Part shown: piece after piece, positions 37,401-52,400 of the stretch
Position numbering within the stretch: the stretch's first letter is position 1
How the letters are laid out: each line of letters begins with the position of its first letter
Source: Anticarsia gemmatalis
Taxonomy: Eukaryota; Arthropoda; Insecta; Lepidoptera; Erebidae
NCBI RefSeq assembly: GCF_050436995.1
Contig: NC_134764.1
Location: 9,672,001-9,736,000 of the forward strand
DNA: 64,000 bases
Direction of reading: 5' to 3'
Made by a program: the position numbers and the translations under genes
Notes under the pieces: model-generated
What the model was told of the DNA's origin: nothing
What the model saw: only the letters and a program-made list of their open reading frames with translations
The model's database searches: none

Positions 37401-40400
37401 CTTGGTAATGAATTTGTTATCTGTCATTATTGCGACAAATCTTTGTGCGCCAATACAATAATGCTTTGCTACCGTTTTCAACAGGCTCCGTGGCGTAGTG
37501 GGTTGATGTTACGACTGCGACGCGTCAGGAGTGGGTTTGATACCCACTCAGGGCATGGTTTATTCGGCCATTATAGGAAATAATGTAACTATAAAAATTA
37601 AATAATATAGGGTAACCAGCATAGTTATTACCCGGTTAAGGAATTGATACACAATTTTGGTCAATAGTGTCTTTATTTAGTAAAACATTGACATAAACTC
37701 TAAGTATTATAAACGCAACTTAAATATTCTTTCTAAAAGAACATCAGTCCTTTGTTTCAGTAACTTTATACTAATTCAATATAAAACACTTAAAAACTAT
37801 AAATACTAGCGAATACTGTTAATTCAAATGTGTTATCCTTAACAAATATTGCAACAAACTTTTACTTTTTCTTTTCGAACTACACGCCTGTCGCACAAAC
37901 GTCAGACATGAGTTCTATAAATTAAAAATGTTACCAATATTCTAAAAATGACATATACCGCAATTAATTTGAACTGGTTACTTTAGAAATTAAAATAAAA
38001 GTATTATTCCTTAACATTGGCAATCACTGTATGATGGGCAATGACTGTAATGGTTACCCTAATCGTTTCACAGATTTCTAAATGACGTGCTATTTGATAT
38101 TTGACACAAATAGGTTTTTTCGTAGTGAAAAGAGTTTAGACTACTTACATTCTACATTCAAATTAAGAGTGATTTATCGAAAACGTATCTACGCACTGTA
38201 ATAACAAAGGTCAAAGTTGTATGTCGTCGTAGATACATCATAACACAGTCGTATGCATGTTTAAAATGTCCTAAGTGCAACTTTGACGATAGAGACGAAA
38301 TTCTTACTGTTTTGACGGTGTCAAGCGAATTATCGGCAAAATGGGTCATGAATCAGTTGGTTCGATAGTACATTATATCACGACTATTTTTCCATAAGGA
38401 TATAAAGACCAAAGACCGCCATTTGGTACGATCCTTATAAACTTTCCTTGCCTTATTCACACACCGATATATTGCTTTAATGCCAAGTTTCTGAGATACA
38501 TTTAGCGATAGTCTATCTTTTCAAACTGTCATTTTTATATGAGTTTAAACGTTATTGAATAGATAAACTACCGCTAAAAGTACTTCAGAAACCGGCGGTG
38601 AGTTACCGTGTTTCATCAACTTGATTAATTTGATTTGTCTAATGGGTGCAGTAAAATGAAATCCGAAAATACTCACCTTTTGGCAACACTTCTAGTCTGC
38701 AGAAAGGATCAGATAATCCCGTCATATCCATGCCGATTAGGCCTCTGGCTCTCAACACAGTCACTGCTAACGAAGACGTGGCATTATCATAAGCCAGTTT
38801 CACTTCTAAAGTCCCAAAACCTGCGTCAGGGATAGCCGGGGGTCTTTCTGGAGCTGGTTTTTGCTCTTTTCTTATGCTACGAAGGCTGTAGGCACTGCCT
38901 TTGGAGCCGGTACGTTTTAACGCTCCGAGAGGACGTTGGGTTAAGCTGTCAGCTCGGTGGAGGCTTAGGCCGCTGAATCCGTGGGATAGGATGTCGGTTT
39001 CGCTCCATTCGTAGTGGGTATCCTGAAACAATGATAATCTATACTAATATTATAAAGCTGAAGAGTTTGTTTGTTTGTTTGTTTGTTTGTTTGAACGCGC
39101 TAATCTCAGGAACTACTGGTCCGATTTGAAAAATTCTTTCGGTGTTAGATAGGCCATTTATCGAGGAAGGCTATAGGCTATATAACATCACGCTACGGTC
39201 ATTAGGAGCGGAGTAGCAACGAAAACTGTTACGAAAACGGGGAAAATTTTGACCCATTCTCTATAGTGACGCAAGCGAAGTTGCGCGGGTCAGCTAGTTA
39301 TGAATATATATATTTATTTATGAGGTTAGTGGTAGATCACTTTTCTGCTCGCTGAAGCTTTGGCCTAGAGTTAGCTGATTTGTTTAAAAATGACTTTTTT
39401 GTGAGCTCCAAGGGTTAAAACAAAAGCAAGGAGCTCTAATGTCGGATACAAATTACTACGTTTTTAATTTATTCGAGGAATAACTGTTCAACTGAAAGTA
39501 AAAGACGTTCATCCCCAGTTGCACACACACACATTGTTCGGTAAGAATTCTGTGAACTAAATGTTAGTCAGCAAACTTCCAGAAAACTTCCCATGAATTA
39601 TTTTCATTTCAACAGTTCTTTTCAGTGAACAAAGGATGCTTAAAAGTTTATTTCTAAGAAGAAACTATTATTTACATGTTTGTGACTGTAAGAAAGTCCA
39701 GGATTTATACACAATGAAGATAAATTTGTATACTTTATTCTGTTGTCAACTGTCCAAAGCATTAAGATATGACTTTTGTTAGTTAAACTGTTGAGCAGCT
39801 ATCTACAGACTGACCGTACCGGAGATTGGATCTTGCTGTAATTGAAATGACTTTTCTGTATTTGCTACTTATAGTTTACGACCGACTACTGTTAGAAGTA
39901 AATTTTAAGTTTTATACTTATTTAAATAGGAAGGGAAATAGGTTCTTATTCTCAACAGTCTTTCACAGTAAAGAATCTTGGCTAATGCATTTGAAAATCG
40001 CATTTTTTATCTTGGAACATATACGTTACTAAAGAAGGCTATTTAAAACACCCGTAATGTTACTTACTTACTTAAAAAATCTCAATATATAGTATGCTCA
40101 TAGCTGTACCACACTAAAGTCAAATTCTCTTTAAGGACTTTAGTTAGTTCTAAGAGCTAAGTAAACGCTGGATTCTGGGAAATATACTGCATTGCTTAAA
40201 GCTCTCAAAGGAAAACCTTGTGAAGCGAGGTTACGATAACACGAGAGTACTCTTTGGACTATATTATTCGAAGATTTAAAATAACAAAAGTTTCTAAAGA
40301 ATTCTATTTAATTTTATTGTATTATTAGCAGAACCATGTCTAATTTTTATTGTACCGAATACTGACCCACTGGCAAGGGTCTCCTCCCGAATTGAGAGAG

Positions 40401-43400
40401 GTGTTAGGCCTTGAGTCCATTACGCTGGCCAAATGCATGTCGGGAATGGTTGTAATTTAGGGAAATAAATAATTATTAATTTTTTTATTTATTATAAGTT
40501 TTTCGAATCCAAAACTATATATTTTTAAGATTTATTTTTTAATAAGAACGATTCAGAAGTTTATCCATGAAACAACAGATATTTTGAAATAGATAGGTAC
40601 AGATTTGTTTCTCTCTCAAAACTGAGAAATCTGTCTACGGAATAAGTATTTATCAAGGCAACAAATAATATAAAGGAACTATCAATTACTCACTCAGATA
40701 TAAATGAATTGTTTGAACAGTAATCTGTTTAATTCGAATTATATTCTACCTCAGTTTCATCTTTGTGTAACTTGCCAACAAAGTTTTGGTATCAAACTCA
40801 AAGTATTTCGCGCTAAAAGCTGTTAAACAATGTTTAAATTTAAAACAAACTGTAAACGAAACTTTTCTCTTTACAATTAACTAATTTGTTTTAAACTAGT
40901 GGAAAGATTCCGTGATTCCGTAATCTTTTGGCTATTTTCCGGAGTTTAAGTAAATATATGGGATAATATATACTTACTTTACTCTGAGTTTGTATAGATT
41001 TTTAAAGCTTGAACAGTCTTACTAAAAAATGTCGTGTACGCTAAAAAAATATTTTGCACTTAATGTACTTTTAAAAATGTATTTGAGTGAAAAAGACTAA
41101 ATAAATCTGGTCAATGTATCTATTGGACTGTGTCAAATGAACACTTCAGTAATGATAGAAAATAAAACAAAAATACATTTAGATAAGAGACTTAATTTAA
41201 CTTGTATCGAATAGTAATCAAATAACTAAAGAAACATTTACAAAAACCTGTTAACGCAATTTGATATTTGGCATATAGATAGTTTATAACAAGATTCACC
41301 CGTAGGTATCGTGTAAACTTTAAAAACACGCATTTTGCTCCGGAAAATCTTTCCCACGCGGACAAATTCGCAGGCAAAAGTTGGTTACATCTTCATGGAT
41401 TGAACTTATTGAATAGACCTTGAGTTTATTTATAGACTATCGAAAGCTTAAACTTCGGGACTGTATCAGTTTTCCATTCATAATCCCATTCACTGAGAGC
41501 ACAAAGAACACAACTTTACACCGCGCACCGGTTAATACATTGTTTGATATCCTACAACCGGTGTATTATGAATGAACCAAGGAAAGTTTGTAGGGATCGT
41601 ATTAAGTGGCCTTCTTTGGTGCCTATCCCTATGGTAATAAGGCGTGATTTTATGTATGTATTATTGTATTGTTGTATTTATTAATTTCTTTTTTAATACT
41701 TAACCCTTTTCTGTCCCACTGCAGGGCAAGGGTCTCCTCCCAAACGAGGAGGGGGGGGGGGGCAAGTGCGGGTTGGGGACTTTGCATGCCCTCAATAAAT
41801 GTATTAAACAAATAGACATGCAAGGTTTCCTCACGATGTTTTTCTTTTCCGTTAGAGCAAGTGCTAATTATTTATTAATATTTTATGGTAATAGTAATTT
41901 CTCAATAGTAGCCCGGAGTTTGGTAACCGGTAGATGGCAATAGACTCGCCTCCTATTACATAGGACTAACATTGTTAATGGTAAAACGTGGATGTATTTC
42001 ATGCATCTCTTGCCTGCACTTTCGGGTATAACGGGCGTGGTATTATATATGTTACTGTAAAAGCCCGAACGGTGGTAAATCCTAAGATTTTCCGGTATAA
42101 CCTAAGATTAACCAACTCGCAATGGTAAAAGTCCGAACAAGCCAGAGGCCCAATTTAGTATAAATGGTGACAAATCTGTTCGACGAAAGAAGGGTGTATT
42201 TCGATTCATCTCTGCATTCAGCCTTTGGTATAACAGGATTGGCGCTGTACAAATAAATGTTTAAATTCTTTAGTAAGGTCACATGGGTTTAATGTAATTG
42301 GAGTTGACCGTCCCTCGAGTGCCTGTGATCGTATTCATAGATTTTTCTAAAGTACTCTCAAAGTAATTGCACTTGAGCAAATAACACAACTTTCTACAGA
42401 TGAATTGGTTGTAGGGTCAATGCCCTTTATGACTAGTATAGCTGTCTGGACAATTCAAAAGGGCAAAAGTATATGCCACAAATGATGATAAGTAGTATGA
42501 TGTTAAGTACAAGTAGGTACCTATGTATTGATGTAGTGGACGAAATGTTAACATATTAGGTCGGGGAAAAAGTTTTTTACATTACAAGTTCATACATGCT
42601 ATAATGCGAAAATACTTTTTCCCCGACCTAATACTTGTTGGTTAAAGTGTCTGTCCGACTCTGCTCATACCTTCATGGGAAATAGATGTCATATTCAAAT
42701 TAGAGTACCTTGTCTACTTCTTGAAATGTTCGTGCTATGATTTGTTCTTATTAAGCACAGTCCATTTTTGCAAAAATCGTCGATTGATGTGTGATAGAAG
42801 TCCTCAATATGCTTTGAAACAGATTTCCCTAACCCTATGGTTTTTATTGACATGAGAGCCTTCAAAATTAATACATTATGCTTAACTTTAGTCCATACAA
42901 ATGCTAATTGGCTAGCTCATCAAGTGAAAAACTTCTTAATTTTAATGATGTAAAAGCGAATTGCTAAGATTGTACTAAGCTTTTCATATCCCAGTTACGT
43001 ATTTTTATCACTATTGAGTAGACGATATAACTAATAACGACGGAAATATCCTCAAAAATTAACAATAAAAGATTCCACAATAACATTGGGTACTTTCGTC
43101 GATACTTCTCGATGAAATCGTTCATTGTATGACCGTACAAAGAGGTACATGTTTATTTTTATATAGCCCCTTTTATTGTAACGTTCAGCGCTTGATATTT
43201 TTATTCCTTTGAAAATAAAATGTTCTGCGAGATTGTTATTATATCTTTACGAGTGAAAACATATAAGGTTTTGTGTTTTTCTACATCGTTGAAAGAGGGG
43301 ATTGATTTGATAACGTATTTTTGGTTTACTGTAACTCTTAAAATTTGATTGCTTGATTAAGAAATCAATAGCGGTGTAGTTACTGGCTAACTAATCAACG

Positions 43401-46400
43401 TAGTTCAAGCTCCGATTATATTGTAAGAGTTTCAATCACGCTTAGTACTAAGAAAGTTATTATCATGCAAATAAGAAAAACACCGTACAGCGAATTTCGG
43501 TACTAAATTTCATTTGCTTTTATAATGATTTTTTCATTAAAATAAAGTGTTGAGATTCGTCTATTTCAAACAGACCTTGAATTATTCTTGTAGTATTTTG
43601 TTACTGTTCATAGAATTTCCAATTTTAATATAACGTTTCTGTCTCACTTTTCGACAGAGCTGTTATTTGAGAAGCTAATTTTGTTTTAAGAAAAATACTG
43701 AAGAATTTTTAGGTATATTTTTGTATTACATTTAGAATCTTAACTCAATAGTTTAGAATCTAAATGTAATAAATAATCTAAGTTTCTCTTCTTTAAGATC
43801 AATATCTTGAAGAAGAGAAAATTATTGTTTTTCAAGATATTTTTTTTAAGTAGGTATTAGGAAATGTTTCTGCTTATAAGCTTGGAAAATCAGACATTTT
43901 AGTGAATAGATAAGTCTTTAATCTTTTAAATATGTTTTTAATGAAATGTTGAAATAGGGAATTGCAGTAAAAGCGATGTTGTTTCAATTTTTTTTTGGTT
44001 TTACAATAATAGTGATCCTATGAACCACTACCAAAGTTTTATTTATTTATTTATTTATTTAAACTTCTTATACAAAAATTGTATAAAGGCGGACTTAATG
44101 CCAAAGGCATTTTCTGCCAGTCTACCTTGGGGTGATGCAGAGATTAAATTTTGTTTGGTTTGGGTTTTGCTTTGGGTTTACTTACATTGGCAGTGAAATA
44201 AGTGGGATCCGAAGCCACGGCCTGTTCATCTTAAGTTCGATACATAAGTTGCCCAGTTACTTACGAGTATGTGTCGGAAGATTAAGATGAACAGACCATG
44301 AGCATACTGTCGCTAATTTCATAGAAAATGTCGTAGTATTTTTAGAACTAAATATAGGAGAAGAGTATTTTCTATTGATAGCCGATCGATATTGGTATCG
44401 AGTGAAGATTCGTGACTACTTTGTCATGACAACCGAGTCCCGCAGATTATCACAGCTCCGTTACTTGGTAACCGATCAATGGCAGTCATGTCTCACAATC
44501 GACATTTAATATGAGATTCTATAGCTATTATTACTCCGGTCAATTTAAACATTTGACCCACGACAAATTCAGGAGAAGCTGAAAATTCTTAAAATTGTTT
44601 AAATTATAATTATAAACATTGTCTTAAAAGTCCCAACCGATCCCATGTAAGGAAAAAATTTTAGCGGGGTAATAAGGTCCAAAAAATTAGTTTTTCGCGA
44701 TTTTCTTGAAAACTGTAAGTTTTATCGCAAAATTACCCCAGACATAATTTGTAGATCAGGGAATTTCCTATAAAAAAGGTATCAATAATTTTTTCCCTAA
44801 AAGCCACCGCTTCTGAGATATAACGATGCAAAACCTCTGGAAAAGGATTATGTATTGAGAACCATTCCAAAAGTTTTCGTAAGTCTTTAGCATCTTTTTT
44901 TACTCGTGAATCACTTGCATCAACATGCTCCTCGGTCGTATCCATCCTAACATTAGCCAGATCTTCTAATTTTTCACAAACTGTATTCATTGCATGCATA
45001 CTATAAACCCATTTACTTATGACACTCTGTTTTGTGCTTCTTCCTCGAGCAATACCTCCATCTGTCTTCATAGCTTTCATCATAGACTGCTCAATTACCA
45101 TGTCCGTTGAAGTGCCACAGCTTAATTTGTCTGAACGTCTCACAGTGAAGAATCCTTCTGAAAATTTTTTATAGACTTCAGGATCTATGAAATTCTCTAA
45201 TTGTAGCATATCCTGCAAGTATAGGTGTGCAGACTTAGCATACGGAAAATGTCCAGACGCGTGAAAGTAAGGAAGCATTTCTTTGACGCAGTTTAAATGA
45301 GCTTTCCAATCCCCCATACGTTCAGCTCTTAAAAACTCTTTAAGAATTGAAACCATATAAAAATATTGAATCCAAAGTTTCGCTGTTGGTCCTCGTTCCT
45401 CATAATCCTTAAGTTTTTGATTCAGTTTATTAAGTAAAGCTCCAGATATTTCATCATTTTCAATATCATTGTATGAAAAATTTTTATCTACTATATTTTC
45501 GATATTAATTATTAAATCAGCATCCATGATGTCATCGATTTCAACTTCTTTTAATATTATAATTGCTAAAGCAAGTTGAAGTAGTGTATGAGTGTATTAT
45601 GACGCTCGCAATTTTTTGCATCGTTATATCTCAGAAGCGGTGGCTTTTAGGGAAAAAAATTATTGATACCTTTTTTATAGGAAATTCCCTGATCTACAAA
45701 TTATGTCTGGGGTAATTTTGCGATAAAACTTACCGTTTTCAAGAAAATCGCGAAATACTCATTTTTTGGACCTTATTACCCCGCTAAAATTTTTTCCTTA
45801 CATGGGATCGGTTGGGACTTTTAAGACAATGTTTATAATTATAATTTAAACAATTTTAAGAATTTTCAGCTTCCCCTGAATTTGTCGTGGGTTTACTGAT
45901 TTTTTGGTCTAATTTGACCGGACTATATTAGTGAGTTTTTATCCTTTGTATAGAGTGTGGTGGACATACGAATTTAAAATGTTTCTTAACGCTTTTCGGA
46001 ATAGGGGAGAAAGAACTACAAAAATGATTTTCGACACGTAAACTCTTTTCTAACCCTTATTTTTTTTTCCCGGTACGTTTTGCTTTCGAAAATTCTGTTA
46101 CATGTACTAATGTCGAGGAAATGAAATAATACAATCTTTTCAATAGGATGTAGATTGTGAAGTTCATTATACATGAACTTCACAAAAAAGTTACCACTCA
46201 ACATTTCATACGTGTTTCAGAAGAAAGGTTTAGATGATAATTTAATCCAGAACACACTGTGCATAAACGGACCTAATTATAGTGGGTAGTTCGAAAACAA
46301 CTTCAAACACGAAATTTCCAAATTTTTGTCATCAAAATGCGTTTACATTTTACAAGAAAATACCACCTGTTTTCCTCGTATGTATAGAAATATCCTCCAT

Positions 46401-49400
46401 ATTGTACAAGCTGTAAGCTGAGTAAGCTCCTTATCTCGTTTCCGTTCTAACGTAGATAGAACTGACAGCTGTTTTGATAACCTTTAGTACCTACAATTAT
46501 TGTTTTACGTTACTAACCCCCGGTTTCTGAGGCACATTTAGTGATAGTTTATCTATTCGATAGCGTTTTTTTTTGTATGAGTTTTAGCGCTATTGAATAG
46601 ATAAACTACCGCTTAATGTACCTACCTCAGAAACCGAGGGTAAGCTGTTATTTATCTATACATGTCTATAATTTCTGTAATTACGATTAGCTACTTATAC
46701 ACTCTCCATTGCTTTAATTGCATGGACATAGGGATTTTAGCTCTCTCTGGAATTGCCCGATTCCTAGGTTCTTCGGCTTTCGTTGTGGTTCCAAAATATT
46801 TTTTTTTAATCTATCTCAATCTCCTAGGCTAAGTAAGTTATCGTTTATGCGACACTTTATTAACTTTTCTATTCGTATTTTTTTATATCCTCTAGAAAAA
46901 ATAGAAATTGCTTAACTTCCGTATCAGATTTTTCAATAGTTTAAACTATGTTCAATGTTAAACCAATATTTGGTTAAACTAACAATGTTCATACAAACCA
47001 CAAACAAATAAATCCACACTAGTAATTTCAACGTTTCACTTTACAAAAGTCATTAAAACTTAGTACAAATGATCACAAATCAATTTATTTCCCATCAGGA
47101 GCACATTTATTTACCGTCCTTTGCAAACAAGCGGCCTCAATTAATGCTCAATCAATAAAAACTGTTCGTGTCCGAGTCACCCTAAGATCCGCTGTAATTG
47201 TGACGTAATTTATACCCCATACTGTTGTATGACTGCATACCCCATGCGGATGAGTGGATGATAAAGTACCATAGTTGGTTAGAACCTACTTAAGGTTTAA
47301 AAAAATAAGGAATTACAAAAAAACTCAAAATTTTTTTCGTAGACAGATTGTAATAGGAGCAGAATTATCTATAGATATGAAGCTACCTCACGTATGTATT
47401 AGAGACTGAAGGTTTAACCCTTCCCACGTTTTTGGAGACCCAACATTGAGAAAAGTCACGGGTTAAAAAAATATGTTATGTCGGGGTATTGCCTTAAAAT
47501 TACAGACATCTTTAAAAAAAATGGCTTTTATATTCTTAATAACAATCAGGCAAAACTTTTGGACGTCTTCATTTACCAAAGTCTTTCATTTAGTTTTAGA
47601 TAAAAGTTTTTTTTAAGCGGGCTTTTACTTCCAATTCAATGATCAATTAACTACCGCAACTTTTATTGGAGCTTAGCAACAAGTACTGTCTGCCCACCCT
47701 CTAACAATCGTGACGTAATGATGACGTAGTGGCGAGACAAACGTCTCATGTCACTGGACCAAACATTTGGACGTATCTCGTTTCAATTGATTTAGGGAGA
47801 GTGTTCTAGAACAGCCTGGAAGCTTTCAGAGTATTATGAAAGAGTAGGATTCTTGAGATCGAATCAGCTTGTAGGTACTGTACCTATATGAAATTCTTTT
47901 TTTTATCAAAGTAATAATTTCAAATTCAACACAATAAAAAAAATTACATAGCTTTCATTTCGTTAAATTAGGGTTTTCATGAGCACTGGTTCTGAAGTTT
48001 AATGAGTATGAAATTGACAGTTTGAGCATAACATTAAAGCAATTGCTAGCTCAATATTATAATGTAACGAGTCTTACACGATCTTGGCGATTGAATGTTT
48101 AAGTTTAAATGTGCAAGTCGCGAGAATTCAAAATAAATACTTGCGTAAGTGTTCACTTACTGTATTTGTTAAGTTATTTCATTATTACATACAATATTAT
48201 AATTTGGAGAGGTCAAAGGTGGTTTCACGTGGGCTTCTTTTGAAATCTTCTGCGTGGGAGATCAATTAATATTATGCCATTAAATTATTTGCTTTCTTCC
48301 AACACTTTTATAGATTAATTATAAAAATATATTCAATGCGTAGGTTTTGCGTAACTAACCTTCATAAAAATTTGGATAAAATAAATATAGCTTGGGAATA
48401 TTTGTAGTCATGAAAATAGCTGTAGGTTAGGCCCTTATAAGATTTACCGGTATGCGACTGGTGAGCATAAGATGCCATGTTCCGGTGTTAATTCGGAATT
48501 ACTTTCGGTGCTTATCTATACTAATATCTATACTAATATTATAAAGCTGAAGAGTTTGTTTGTTTGTTTGTTTGAACGCGCTAATCTCAGGAACTACTGG
48601 TCCTATTTGAAAAAATATTTCAGTGTTAGATAGCCCATTTATTGAGGAAGGTTATAGGCTACATATCATCACGCTACGACCAATAGGAGCAGAGTACCAG
48701 TGAAAAATCTTACAAAACGGGGATAATTATGATTCTCTTATGTGACGCAAGCGAAGTTGCGCGGGTCAGCTAGTTACTATTAAATAGTATTTATCATTTG
48801 TTACTTATCTGTTACCCTATATACCATTGCACTTCATGACTAGAACGTTTACTAAATACGTTGTAATCAGACATTCACAACGGTTTGAACGAGACTAGCA
48901 CATGACGCATAGCTGCGATTGTACATTACCCCAGTACCGTTCAGTGCAATATTGCTAGCATATTTATCACGTCAACTATCGTGTATTCTTATGCAGAATA
49001 TTAAATTCGGGTGATTTTCTAACACTATCGATAGTTTACATGAAAAAACTCATCAACGCCCCTAGCGTATACGCCTTACCAATTATTTTCAAGTAATTTA
49101 AGATGTTAAACGCTCGTCTGTCGATAGTAACGTCTGGAGAAAATCGCGCTACAGGCTTATCATGCTAGAAGTACTAACAATGCAAATCATATTTTGTCTT
49201 CATATATTATAGAGCAAGGGTTCCCAACCTTTTCTTAGTCCGGGACCACTTTTATATTATTCTGGTTAGCAGGGACCACTATGTAAGTATATTAAAAATA
49301 AAGTGTAATAATCGTCCTGAAAAATGTAAATTTTAAAGTCTTTCGCGGACCATATTTTGGCTTCCACGGACCACTGGTTGGGAACCACTGATATAGAGAA

Positions 49401-52400
49401 AGTATATAAAATAGATTCAGAAAATAGTTTGTATTTTTTTCTTTTATGTAGATAGCAAATCAATGAATACCATTTCAATGGTCTACTAATGAACTAGTAC
49501 ATAAAATAAAATATGATTTTCAATGCGAATAGCTAACTATCATGAAAAAATGTTTCTCTACCACGTTATTTTCCGTTTGAAAAGAGTCTCACAGTGTACA
49601 GAATCCACGGGGGACTTTATAAAACATACAAATCAGTGAAAGACAACGTTTTGATGAAGGTATTCAAGTATTCGAGTGGGTTGAACCGTGGGCATATTAC
49701 ACACATTATTATGTGTGTAAACACTCGTATTACCCTTCTTATATTTATACTGGGGATGTTATTGATATGAAGCTTTAGATGCGGATATATTAATAATGTT
49801 ATACCGTTTTCGGATATGGTTTCGGATATTATATTATTAAGTTATATCTATTAGGTTCACATAGTTTCGTTGTTAAAGTGAATAACGAATAGTTTGTTAA
49901 TTCGTGCTCAGCCCCTTATCCGAAATTATCCGAAAATTTTATTTGTATTTTGTTTTGGATATCCGATAGTTTCGGTTATGGAGCTTCGTAGCATCTCTGA
50001 TTTAAACTTGAAATCCGTAGAGACGTTGTTCAATGTTTGACAAATTATATTTACTTCTTATTTTACATTCTGCTGAGATTAAGTCATGAATACTAAAGTA
50101 AAGTTATTTTTTATATTTATAGTGCTTTTAGCCTTTATCTTTGATCAACAAATAGTTATTATATTATTTAAGAAGAGATTGTGTTGACAGATTCATGTTT
50201 TATTTACGTCAATCTTTGTAGGCTTCGTGAAAAGATTTATTTTATAAAAATGTCTAGTATTTTTCTTAGTATCTCCGGGTTTATTAATATTCTTAATACA
50301 TTTTCTTTTAGAAATCTGTTCAAAAATTGCTCAAAGGCGATAATATACCGGCTTACGGAAAAGAAAAATATTAGTACCTTATTATTTTTACGTGGTTCCA
50401 CATTCATACTTGGAATATAATATACATAAATATGAGTATCTATATAACAATCACAGGAAAAAGTAATTTTAAGGCAAAATCCTTTTTCGTACAAAACCAA
50501 AGAAAATAAACATAATTAGAGGTAGGGAACATAGTACCTATATATTTTTTCAGATCATTGTATTTAGATTAACATATTAGTATACACAAGAAGGAATGTA
50601 GAGTTATTTTTTGAGTGACCACATATTAAAAACAAAATACGTTTATGAAGGAGAACACGTTTTTGATAATAAATATCTATACAAATATTATAAACCTGAA
50701 GAGTTTGTTTGTTTGTTTGAACGCGCTAATCTCAGGAACTACTGGACCGATTTGAATCGAGGAAGGCTATAGGCTATATATCATCACGCTATGACCAATA
50801 GGAGCAGAGTACCGGTAAAGAATGTTACAAAACGGGGAAAATTTTGACCCATTCTCTTATGTGACGCAAGCGAAGTTGCGCGGGTCAGCTAGTCTTAAAT
50901 ATTATTTATATAGTTTTGGGTATTACTGGCGTGAAAATAATAAATAAAACTATATATTTATAAGCGTTATATATTGTTAGCAATCAAGAATATCCTAGTG
51001 ATGAAAGAAATGCCAGGCCGTTAGCTAAGTGGGTGTCGATAGCCATTAGTGTAAAGAGAGTTAATTAATCGAGTTAAGGTATTGCGGTAATCTATCGGTG
51101 AGATTAATGATCCGCCATGATGCGCAAGATGAATGCCTGCAGGTAATGTATTGTTTTTATTATACAGCTTTTATTCAGGTATACTTACAGGTGTTTTCCA
51201 TCGGATTGTGGGAAGTTTTGTAAGGGGGCAATGCGAGAGTTTATCACTATGATGTATACAAAATGTAATTTGGGAACTTTTATTACAATTTAATTACTTA
51301 GCTTACTGTCCGAATAATTTGCGATTTCTCGAAAACATTAGTTTGTTACACTAATGTTGTGTTAAGCAATTATATTTAAGCACAATTTGATTTTCAGTGA
51401 AACAACACGTTTTCTATAAAAATACAACATAATATGCACTTATACTTATTTATTTACCTATTGAAGAAAAATAAGTTGGGGCTGATAAAGAAATACATAT
51501 GTTTAACAATTTTAGAGGTATTTTTAATACATATGGTATAGCTTTGAACGTAAAAGTGATTTAACGCAGAGTGAATACAATATTAAAATGAAGTGAAATA
51601 GATCTCTATGTAGCTCTACTAATTGTTCTAGAACATACTACGATAGCAATTACGCCTTAGACTAGGCCACAAAGACATAATAGACCTGATAATCAAAGCT
51701 GAATTCAAAGCGGAGTTCTCATTCATATGACAATTTAGTAGTAATTAATAGGAAAGGACAGCTCTGTATTCAATCTAACTAGAACGACAATTACGTGTCA
51801 GCCTAGGTATTATGAGAACAATTAGGAAACTGAGACGTTTCTCAAAATGGTTTACGTGTCCGTTGTACTAAAACATACTTTCGTGATGTAAAAGGAGAGA
51901 CAAATTCATGTTTACTCTAACGTGTGATGAATTTGTCCAAATAAATATATTCTGAAAATGAAATTTTACTGGATGAAGGCGTTATTGTTACATGCTTACA
52001 AACTTACATAAAATCTCGCCTTTTTCCCATTGGGGTAGGCAGAGACCAAAGCAGGCTACTTGATACGATCCTTACAGATTTCCGACGTGGTTGCTCAATC
52101 GAGTAATATCTATAAGATTGGCACCGAGTTGTGAGTGTGGTGAGTTTTTGTAAAAGGATTCGTATTTTCGGAACAAATACCTTGTTTCGTAAATGTATAC
52201 ATACCGGTTGTGAGGCCCTCATTTCTCCGGTAATATCTTATATGGCAGAAATCTTTAACTTGAAACCCAAACAGTAAAAATAAGGTAAAACAACAGATCT
52301 CATACATTTCCGTGTTTGTCCTAATTATCCACGTAAAAAAGGTTTTTGAATTGTAAAAACCTTTTTTTAATTAGCAACGCTCCACAATGGGTGAATTGTA

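Noticed and set aside
41751..41762. Run of 12 G as a quadruplex or regulatory site
   Set aside because: A lone homopolymer within a SINE fragment, prone to length error.
44733..45527. Calling the ORF a host Rph-intron gene
   Set aside because: It is enclosed by young inverted arms and ends inside one, so it belongs to a mobile element.
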